Of a stretch of DNA of 64,000 bases, positions 57,401 through 64,000 are shown one piece after another. A program made the translations under genes and the position numbers. This DNA comes from Antedon bifida. Lineage: Eukaryota; Echinodermata; Crinoidea; Comatulida; Antedonidae. The DNA is taken from contig OY727096.1 of the NCBI GenBank assembly GCA_963402885.1, positions 24,657,820 to 24,721,819 of the forward strand, read 5' to 3'. Every line of letters begins with the position of its first letter. Positions within the stretch are counted from its first letter, which is position 1. The notes below the pieces were generated by a model, which had not been told where the DNA came from, did not search any database, and saw nothing but the letters and a program-made list of their open reading frames with translations.

Positions 57401-60400
57401 ATCATATATCAGTACCACAAATGAAATAGAAATGGTACAAGCTCAGAAAAGAAAAAATAAATCAGAAAAAATAAAAAGGCATGTAAAGTTGTATACAGTG
57501 TTCTCCAGAGGCAGGTTTTGCCAGAAAGATTGGAAATGAGTAAGAAATACAATCTAGTAGTGGAAGGTTAGGTTAGCCTAGCCATTAAAAACATAGACCA
57601 AGATCAATCAAAGGCTATATTTTGCAAATTGGATAGACAAAAGTACAATTTGTGTTTTTTACATCTAGTGTATCAATAATTTGGTACTTCGGTTAATTTC
57701 CCGGAATTGATTTCGATATTGGAAGAACACTGGTAAAATTAGCACACACTGTGCTGTTTAAATACTAAATCAAGCAATATGGATCGATTGTTGTTAATAA
57801 AAACAGAAACTAATGTGAATATAATGTGACTATTAAATCATATTTTGATGTCTATCGTGGTAGCTGAATTGGCAATTCATTGTCTATCAAAAAGCCATTA
57901 AATATGCAATATTGTGAATTATGACAACTTAGTTAATATCATAATATGTACATACATAAAGATTACCATGTCTAAGCTAATACTGTGTTGATGCCTTTAG
58001 GTTTATGGTACAATGTATTATGATGCAATTAATAACTTAAATTCAAAGATGCAGAAAGGGGCTTTTATTAAAAACTTTGCTGGATTTCTTATACAATTTA
58101 ATGTAAATATTAAATTGGAGTTTTTTGTCATAAAGTTGAGTGAAATTATTTACATTGCTATCTTGAATTTTATGTCTAAAATAATTAATTCTAAAAAAAA
58201 ATATTTTTTTTTTTCCCCTAATTTTCTCTGGCTCTGAAATGCCACTGGTTCACTAAATTAATAGGAAATATTGTAAATATTTCTGGAGGGGGAAACTTGA
58301 TTTCTTCTAGAGAAGACCCCAAATGATGGCTTATTACCATGCTTCATTTAAATAATGTACACACCTATATATTACACTGTAAAATAATATGCCATTGTTG
58401 AACAAATAAATGTTTTTTAAACTTGAACTTGATTGAAAGAAAATGAGCATCTCTGTTTATCGGTAGATTCACTAAACCATTAATTCAGATAGGAGTATTC
58501 TGTGCTATTCCAGCAGTGTACAGTATGAGCAAAACACAATAAATACATTAAGTAGGTTATAAAGCTTGTATGCCCATTATGTATATTTTATTCCTACAAT
58601 GAAATTTTAATATCACATTATGTAAAATTGAATATTGATTCTGGACTTGTCATGCATAAATATAGAACATCAAGTTTTTAATGAATATATATTGTTTTTA
58701 TGCATGTTTGCTATGTATTTGTGCATAATGAGTTTATCAAGAATAATTTTGTCTTAAATAATTGCAAAATCAGGTCGAGTGGCCGAGCGGTTTAGGCCGC
58801 AAACAAAGCCATACGGTAGATCTTCAAGGCTTTCCTCTACCATATTTATGGTGGGAGAACCAGCCTAGGAATTAAAAACTGGAGGTCCAGCCCAGTGTAC
58901 AAATCTGGACAGTCTCCACTTTAAAAACCTAGTGTATCTTTCAAAAGAGTAGGGTCTTACACCGGTGAATCTGACATCATCTACTGTAGGGCACTGTGTC
59001 TTTCTACTGTATAGGCCTTATATTTTAAGGCGAGTGAGTACGATCACTCACTTAACACACTCCTAAACTGCCCTTGAGGAGTGTGATTTACAACAAGCCT
59101 TAATTTGGTAAACTTCTACACACGAAAATACAAACAGCACACCTACAGCACCCCTGAATGTATTGAGGAGTGCAATTTGTAGCACACCTATGATTTTCAA
59201 AAGACAAGGCCTGACTATATGTATAATAAGGGCATTTTTTTAATGAATCTATTTATAACAAAAGCGCTATAGCACAATAGACTACAGTATATTCTAAAAA
59301 TTAGGGAAAAATGAAAAATATTAGGTAAATTTAAATTACTTCATGGCAGTTTTTACTGCACAGATATTGCAGGTTGGGAGGATGGGGATGTTTGGGAGAT
59401 TAGGGTTCATTGGGCATGTGCAGACCCATCTGTATGTTAATGATCATGTACTACAGGTATATGGTTTACACTCTAAAATTACATAAAGAGATGAACACAC
59501 AAGAAAATCTGGGATTTTGACAAGATTGGCGGTGATGATAATGATGAAACTTTTGCACCTTAAAAAATCAAAACCCTAAAAATATACAAACAATTTCTCA
59601 ATACCTTTACACTATTTCCTTGATTAACATAATGATATTTGTCTGGGTTACGTTCTAATTTGAGTGTCGCTAATTGTTGGTCAGTTCCTCCGCTCAAGAG
59701 TTGGTAAAAGGAATGGAAGTTACGTTCGCCATCTTGCTGCCTTATGACACGCGACTTTAAAAAAGAAAGACACAATTATTAATTTATCACATGGTTGAAT
59801 AGAGTGTATTTAAATTATTTCATCGATCTTCCATTGGCCGCTGTTTTAAATAGGTGCTTTTATAGAACTTTTATTAGAAAAGATGTTTTTAATAATGCTC
59901 CCAGAAATTCAAATAACTTTCTATTTTTATTTGGTTTTATTAATATTAACATACCTTTTCTAGTAGATAATTATTAATGTGACCACCGATAGGGTCACCC
60001 TTGAAGTCAAAGTTGATATCCATGTACTTGCCGAATCGACTAGAATTGTCATTGCGAGTTGTCTTGGCATTTCCAAACGCTTCTAACAGAGCATTTGATT
60101 GGATGAGAATGTTTTTGACTCTGCAAATAAAAACCAATGAAAGAAAGAATAAATAAACCATTCAAACTGCTTTTAACAGGGCCTTTGATTGGCTAAAAAC
60201 ACTATAAACACTATCAGACAATTGGATTGGATGAGAATTTTTAACTTTCAAGTAAAATAAGTTTACTGTTCAACCACAGACCACAGAACCAATTAAAATA
60301 TTAAACAAAGACCTACAGTACACATAAAAAAAATATATCATCAAATTTGACAGATATCCTACTGTAGACAGTAGATTTAATAATCATAAAACGCCCATAC

Positions 60401-61749
60401 TTGAATTTTGGCTTTATGCCATTAAATTAGCTGATGGCTAGACAAAACACTTTTTCAAATGTAATTTAAAATAACAATAACACTAAATTGTGATTTTAAA
60501 TAACAAAATACAGTTGGGCATAGTCATTAAAAATAACAATATGTTATTATTGTGTATATATTATTATTGGCCTATTTATGAGTCAGTACCAATTTGGCAA
60601 TGTCACTTTTGGGTGTGAAACAATATAGAATTTTAACAAGTTGAGATCTTCTGAATGAGTTTTTATTCATCTAACAAGTTGATGTCATTAGGACATATGA
60701 GGTGCTACTGAGGCCTTATTTGCAAATGCTAAAGTTGCCATTAGGACCTATGAGGTGTGATCATTATAGAAGGATAACAATGTGGATTCTATAACATGGT
60801 ATGAGGCCTTATTTTCAAATACTAATGACAATAGGACATATGTTTTACAAGGCCTTTATTTTCAACACAAACAAATAGTGGTGTTGATAGTCTACTGTAT
60901 AAACCAACAATAGCCTCTCTCTGAAGAGAGGAATACATTACAAAAAGAAGAACTTTATCATAATATACATCGCACCTCCGTCGAAAAAGGTATAATCAAG
61001 AGTGGCCCTATTGAGTGAGACACACCAGCATAACATCATCATCATTAGGACCTATAACTGAAGCTTATTATAGGAGGATAACAAATTGACCCTATGACAT
61101 GCTACTGAGTCCTTTATTTTCAAATGGTAAATTGTCATTAGGACCAGCTACTGTATGATCAGAGATACAATAATATAGGATCCAAGTTGATATTAGGCCA
61201 TATGAGGTGCTCTAAGGTCTTACTACAGAAATCTAATAATCTGATGTCATTAGTGCTGTTAAGGCCGGGTACTGCGTTTGTCTCATCAACATACGATTAA
61301 ACCGAGTATATAAAATTTTGTCCTGGCTTCAAGACATTGAACTATTAATACTAATAAAATAGTTAATTTTAATAAAATGTATTAATTAACTATTCTATGT
61401 CCTATTCCTTCAATACTGGTATTATATCTACTGTAAAATACAAGCAAATAATATATGTCTACTCCAATTAATAGAACCGTATGAATATAAGAACAAACAC
61501 AATAACAGTGTTGAAAATCAATAATTTCTTTTTTAATTGTCAATGTAAAGATTTTTGGGTCATTGATATTATGACACACTGACAATGTACTCAGTCGAGC
61601 ATGAAATTTTATTAAACAAGTGGTATTTATGAATGAATATTATGTATGTAATTACCTGTTGATTTCATTCTGGCCGCTTGCATGTGTAATCGCTGCCATA
61701 TATCTCATAATCACCTTCGACGCCTCCGTTTTTCCAGCTCCACTTTCAC
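42952..61749 (-). CDS. MYO1D: Unconventional myosin-Id (class I myosin), partial at both ends
   Basis: Exons: 61749-61656, 60120-59955, 59754-59605, 57007-56993 (15 nt), 55686-55567, 54867-54661, 52085-51943, 50322-50097, 49777-49647, then one of 49323-49194 or 48623-48494, 47663-47586, 47100-46934, 46784-46577, 46446-46223, 45480-45336, 44780-44679, 43767-43654, 43100-42952. Phases join throughout. About 856 residues are visible against about 1,006 in the vertebrate protein. P-loop [12 protein letters not shown], switch [11 protein letters not shown], switch [14 protein letters not shown], two IQ-like motifs and a basic TH1 tail are present. It is a membrane-linked actin motor; the family member sets left-right asymmetry in flies, fish and frogs. 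The N-terminal ~100 residues lie beyond the right edge, and the final exon after GALCRHWAV was not found. Confidence 0.9.
45452..45715. repeat. 95-bp duplication including a myosin-Id splice acceptor
   Basis: 45452-45550 (cactgtctttgcaacccatc through aaaatgatacttgat) recurs at 45617-45711 with a 4-base difference near the splice site. The first copy includes the true start of exon 45480-45336, and the second carries the same exon-start bases in the intron. Confidence 0.75.
46223..47663 (-). CDS. MYO1D: Myosin-Id converter, neck and IQ motifs
   Basis: Exons 47663-47586 ([16 protein letters not shown], loop 2 side), 47100-46934 ([16 protein letters not shown], then [18 protein letters not shown]), 46784-46577 (converter, [17 protein letters not shown]) and 46446-46223 (IQ region [15 protein letters not shown] and [10 protein letters not shown]). 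The IQ motifs bind calmodulin-type light chains in the family. The donor of 46784-46577 is gttcat, weaker than its neighbours. Confidence 0.9.
47168..47495. repeat. Ladder repeat, copy 3 (most regular, tandem 15-17 bp units)
   Basis: More than a dozen consecutive units of the form aggggacacctctattta run through this myosin-Id intron. The open plus-strand frames (GTPLFRGY type repeats) result from the repeat and are not genes. Confidence 0.75.
48001..48110 (-). mobile_element. tRNA-derived SINE, degenerate copy
   Basis: Minus strand: atcaagcagaagattcttgg, tttgaatctaggttaggca, then ctcattctcac and agatttcctcat. These match the plus-strand copy at 49858-49965 in order. The B-box position is mutated. 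Confidence 0.5.
48494..48623 (-). CDS. MYO1D: Myosin-Id alternative exon b (130 nt)
   Basis: Acceptor acatattgcag, donor gtatat. Enters in phase 2, exits in phase 0, exactly the same length and phases as exon a. Encodes [18 protein letters not shown], then [19 protein letters not shown] and QQSVLE. The start (MDKNKDTL) is closer to vertebrate MYO1D (IDKNKDTL), while exon a matches it better at YNSSNP. No stop or splice damage is seen, so both copies look functional. Confidence 0.85.
49194..49323 (-). CDS. MYO1D: Myosin-Id alternative exon a (130 nt)
   Basis: Acceptor ctgtaaaaatg side reads tttttacag on the minus strand; the donor is gtcaga. Enters in phase 2, exits in phase 0. Encodes [18 protein letters not shown], then [19 protein letters not shown] and KQSVKQ. 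It shares 24 of 43 residues with exon b at 48494-48623. It covers the helix and loop region just before loop 2 of the motor, next to the actin interface. Because it has 130 nt, it cannot be spliced together with exon b in frame. Confidence 0.85.
49647..52085 (-). CDS. MYO1D: Myosin-Id motor domain, switch II to lower 50 kDa
   Basis: Exon 52085-51943 holds [13 protein letters not shown] and switch II ([16 protein letters not shown]). Exon 50322-50097 holds the relay-helix region [17 protein letters not shown] and [16 protein letters not shown]. Exon 49777-49647 holds [10 protein letters not shown] and ends [10 protein letters not shown] in phase 2, from which either of two alternative exons can follow. 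All match class I myosin order and length. Confidence 0.9.
49858..49965 (+). mobile_element. tRNA-derived SINE head
   Basis: Pol III A box (tggtctaatggttagga) and B box (ggttcgaatcc) are present with foldable anticodon and T arms. The acceptor arms do not pair, so it is not a working tRNA. A related copy lies at 48001-48110 on the other strand. The plus-strand ORF across it ([10 protein letters not shown]) is the usual spurious translation of such SINEs. Confidence 0.6.
51214..51360. repeat. Ladder repeat, copy 4
   Basis: Starts tctattaaggggacacctt and ends taagggtgtcccctgaatat plus gggattctatagtacagt, in the 1.6-kb intron between exons 50322 and 51943. The rest of this intron is AT-rich without recognised features. 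Confidence 0.5.
52283..52455. repeat. Ladder repeat, copy 5
   Basis: Starts acagtataacccctattaat and contains ggtcccttaatag, gtgtccactaaatagaggtg and ataggggtgtctaaatgg. It has the same end motif and unit type as the other copies. Confidence 0.5.
52770..52990. repeat. Degenerate interspersed repeat in myosin-Id intron
   Basis: The stretch around ggttctttaaagtgcacaca and acggtttatagtccttatcc resembles a widespread invertebrate repeat with the ttctttaacgtgcac and acgtcccatccgag landmarks. The family is not named with confidence. The rest of intron 52086-54660 shows nothing else. Confidence 0.35.
54661..61749 (-). CDS. MYO1D: Myosin-Id motor domain, first half (P-loop to upper 50 kDa)
   Basis: Exon 61749-61656 gives [17 protein letters not shown]. 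Exon 60120-59955 gives [19 protein letters not shown] and the switch I loop. Exon 59754-59605 gives [15 protein letters not shown] and [12 protein letters not shown]. Then come the 15-nt microexon, 55686-55567 ([17 protein letters not shown]) and 54867-54661 (ending EFGRDAFAK). Exon 54867-54661 uses a gttggt donor. Conservation with vertebrate MYO1D around switch I is nearly complete. Introns are 0.5-2.6 kb and carry most of the repeats of this half. Confidence 0.9.
54993..55142. repeat. Ladder repeat, copy 6
   Basis: Contains gggatacctctatcaagggg, acctctattaagaggacacc and ccttttaatagggattatac, between exons 54867 and 55567 of myosin-Id. Confidence 0.5.
55331..55550. repeat. Ladder repeat, copy 7
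   Basis: Starts acagcagaaccactattatg, continues with gtctccttaatatgggtgtc and ends in three cctcttaatagggtt units. It stops about 17 bp from the donor of exon 55686-55567. Confidence 0.5.
56282..56380. mobile_element. Short MITE, second copy of the 10968-11082 family
   Basis: Left end cgtacgatggaacaaataat with tcatcaggtgaaa, and right end tttcacctcaagaaatgatt with tgtaccatcgcac, form a near-complete hairpin. It matches the element at 10968-11082. Confidence 0.55.
56765..56866. mobile_element. Small element with AAACCAACA ends
   Basis: aaaccaacagtgata and tattgttggttta are inverted ends about 100 bp apart. A related piece (ataaaccaacaatagcctc plus tctgaagagaggaa) lies at 60899-60944. Confidence 0.4.
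56993..57007 (-). CDS. MYO1D: Myosin-Id 15-nt microexon
   Basis: Five codons (NDQNT) lie between an acceptor ttccatttcag and a gtaatt donor, phase 0 on both sides. They fall between exons ending GNSVK and starting VGTIND, which also join in frame without it. The position is a variable surface loop after the conserved YVNQG motif. Splice signals and phase fit, but a 15-nt match can be fortuitous without transcript evidence. Confidence 0.5.
58774..58980 (+). mobile_element. tRNA-Ser/Leu-like SINE candidate
   Basis: ggtcgagtggccgagcggtt followed by taggccgc is a good A box and D arm of a class II tRNA. No matching B box or closed cloverleaf follows, so it looks like a SINE head or tRNA relic rather than a tRNA gene. 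It sits in the 2.6-kb intron 57008-59604, which is otherwise AT-rich and featureless. Confidence 0.4.
60670..61260. repeat. Degenerate tandem repeat with CATTAGGACCTATGAGGTG core
   Basis: The core cattaggacctatgaggtg and the companion gaggccttattttcaaat recur in varied form at about 60687, 60739, 60829, 61047, 61136 and 61189. Spacing is irregular (50-220 bp), so the array is old and interrupted. It lies in the intron before the switch I exon of myosin-Id. Confidence 0.5.
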
Positions 61750-62085
61750 CTAAAAATAAATGTTGACATTTGAGTATACAGTAGTATGTACAGTACGTAT
61801 GGTTGTGTCAAGATAATGGGTTTGACATAGTGTCCCTATAGGCCTGTTTCTACTGCTTGAATTAATAATCGTTCATTTTAACTATTGGTTACTATTTACC
61901 AGCAGGAACAGGACCAGTTTCCGAATTTATCATCTTTTTTTTTCACATTTTCAGTCATTGGAGACCATCTTAAGAAGAAGTATCTTACTTCTTGGTCACA
62001 TTTTTAAATCGTCTTCTCTTTGAAATATTACAATGTGGGTAAACTATATAAACAACTAGAATTTAATTCGTCACTTTGACGAATT

Positions 62086-63613
62086 ATAGGTGATCATTTT
62101 TATCATTTTACTGAAATTAATTTTTTTAAACATGCACGTACGTTAACATACGATCGGAAAATGTTGATGTATGCCATCCTATTATATGCTTATAGTGCTG
62201 AGTTGTGCCTATATGCCATATACAATATGTACACTATATACAGTGTAGCATAGGTGAAATTACGGGACACACATGTTCTAATTTTTTGGCATGATGACGT
62301 TATCAAACTAAACTTTAAGATGACAATTTCGAAAGATAATTAATTGAGCAAAAAAATATAAGATTTTGAAAAAAATTTGGCACGTAGAAGCGCTGTGCGC
62401 GCTCTTTGAATTGTGTATAACTTTGACGAAAAATTTGAAAAAACTACTTTTTCAATTCAACTGGCCATATGTTAACGTCACAACATCCGATAGGCTTAAT
62501 TTTTATATGAATTAATATCTACATTTCATCAGCTTTCATAATAAATTATAATCATCAAGGTAACCTTCAATTCTGAAGAGCTGTAAGATATTCAAATTTA
62601 CTGCGAAGGTGAAATTACACGGCCTACGTTATTCAAGTTTTTACGCGTGATGACGTCATTAAAATGAAGATAGTGTCAACTCATGATAAAGATAATTAAT
62701 TAAGCAAGCACATACTGAAAGTTGTGCGAAATTCGAGCACACATAACCAAGATGCGCTCTGTTGAATGTGATAATCTACACAAAAAGATAACAAATCCTA
62801 ATTTTTAAATTCAAGTGGCCATTTGATGACGTCAAAACATTTTGTACGTAAAGTGTGTACATGAATTCATATCTACAACTCAATGGCTTCCAGAATAAGT
62901 TAAAAAAATCGGGGGTCATCTTGCATTCTGAAGAATTATTTTCATTTTAAAAAAGACCTATTTTTCACCATTTTCAGAACTTTTGTAAAATTAATATGCG
63001 CATTTTGTCATTTTTAACGTGCTCGTATAGCGTTATTTTAAGTCGGAACTGACTCAAATTTGGTGAATGTACTAAGGATGGTGAGTAGAATGAGATTTGT
63101 AAAAAAAATTCATATTTTTTACGCTTTTTAAGTATCGCGCGCGCAAAAACGCATTTTTGCGCAGTAATTTTTTGAAACACGCAAATGGCCTAATTCATGC
63201 TCTAAATTGATCAAAACTTAATTTTGAGCGTTTTAAATTTTTAACGCGCGATATCACGCGCATGAACCTACGTGCGCGTGCGTTTTTATTTGCTAATATT
63301 TTTACCCTTGACCTGAAGTTTACGTGTAGTGAATTTCATTAATATGTGATAATGAATTATGGAGATATGATTGATAATGTGATTTCGCAAAATGGCGTAT
63401 AAATGTCGTCACGGATGAGTGATCATGCTGGAAAGCTTATTAGGATTAAGTTATATTATTTGAAAGATATTCTGAAATTTTGGTAATCATTGACATTAAA
63501 CTTTTTGAGATAATTGTTACACAAAATAGTGTACAGAAACAATAAAAAGAAAAAAAATAAAGATTTCATACAATAACAATAGGTGATCATTTAGCATTCT
63601 AAATGATCACCTA
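62086..63613. mobile_element. Possible non-autonomous transposon with two diverged 356-bp units
   Basis: Bounded by TAGGTGATCATTT (about 62088) and AAATGATCACCTA (about 63601-63613), with a further inverted copy of the end motif at 63581. Inside, two related units start with ggtgaaattac at 62252 and 62608 and share gataattaatt, gcgctct, caactggccat-type and gaattaatatctaca blocks. No coding region is seen. The interval is within the intron upstream of the myosin-Id P-loop exon. Confidence 0.45.
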
Positions 63614-63614
63614 A

Positions 63615-64000
63615 CTAGAAGGCCACTCAGAGAGCACAAACCTCCGTCTAGGCATATGAAAATTTAATGAAATGTTCCCATGATACAGCTATGAAACCAT
63701 CCTTTAAAATCTTATGAAAATCAGTCAATAATTTTGAGTAATCCTGCTACTGTAACAAATATAGAGAAAAAAAAACACACGCATGAAAACATAACCTCTT
63801 TAGAGGAGGAGGTAACTACCCTCTACGACAACTACCCTTTATGGATAAAACTACTCAAGAAAAATATCTCAACAGAGATGCTTGACTTGACAATTATAAT
63901 TTACTTACAGTATCAACTTGTACAAAACTGCATACATGCCAATAATTATTAAGTTTTGTTCATACAGTACTGTAGGTTTAATAGCACATAACCAGGACAA
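63615..64000. other. Window end, intron of myosin-Id
   Basis: No exon for the N-terminal ~100 residues of the myosin motor was found between 61750 and 64000 on the minus strand. The 72-residue plus-strand open frame here has no recognisable feature. The upstream exons must lie beyond the right edge. Confidence 0.5.

Overview
This is a eukaryotic, AT-rich, intron-dense window. Its gene types, and its many short non-autonomous transposons, suggest a marine invertebrate deuterostome. An echinoderm or close relative is my best guess, but the assignment is inferred. All three recognisable genes lie on the minus strand. Exons were placed by hand from splice sites, phase continuity and homology to known domain families, so borders are probably right to a few bases but unproven.

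Layout. (1) 1-6029 holds the 5' part of a secreted mucin/von Willebrand factor-type gene (mucin A): signal peptide, a short VTTPLLA repeat, a sushi domain, a complete first vWD-C8-TIL assembly and most of a second vWD. It runs off the left edge. (2) 6.1-8.3 kb is intergenic with repeats. (3) 8839-36839 is a complete gel-forming mucin (mucin B), the tandem paralogue of A. About 43 exons keep phase from ATG to stop and give 13,299 coding bases, about 4,432 residues. The order is signal peptide, sushi, sushi, EGF, sushi, D1, D2, D'-like, D3, Thr/Ser/Pro-rich segments interleaved with two WxxW (CysD) domains, D4-like, D5, vWC modules and a C-terminal cystine knot. One 4.64 kb exon carries roughly 150 copies of a 27-bp repeat. 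(4) 36.9-42.9 kb is AT-rich and holds several MITE-like elements and duplications but no recognised gene. (5) 42952-61749 holds most of a class I unconventional myosin, closest to myosin-Id (MYO1D). The first ~100 residues lie beyond the right edge and the last ~60 residues were not found.

The two mucins form a cluster comparable to the vertebrate gel-forming mucin cluster. Their D domains and cystine knot are the parts used in known family members for disulphide-linked polymerisation, and the Thr-rich array is the expected O-glycan carrier.

The most interesting observations are: a pair of adjacent 130-nt exons in the myosin motor whose length forbids joint use, so exactly one must be chosen; a 15-nt in-frame microexon in the same gene; sushi/EGF modules on the N-terminus of a gel-forming mucin; two D assemblies after the mucin region instead of one; and a recurrent GGGGACACC ladder repeat scattered through the window. 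No retrovirus-like element or CRISPR array was seen. One truncated LINE is present in a mucin B intron.
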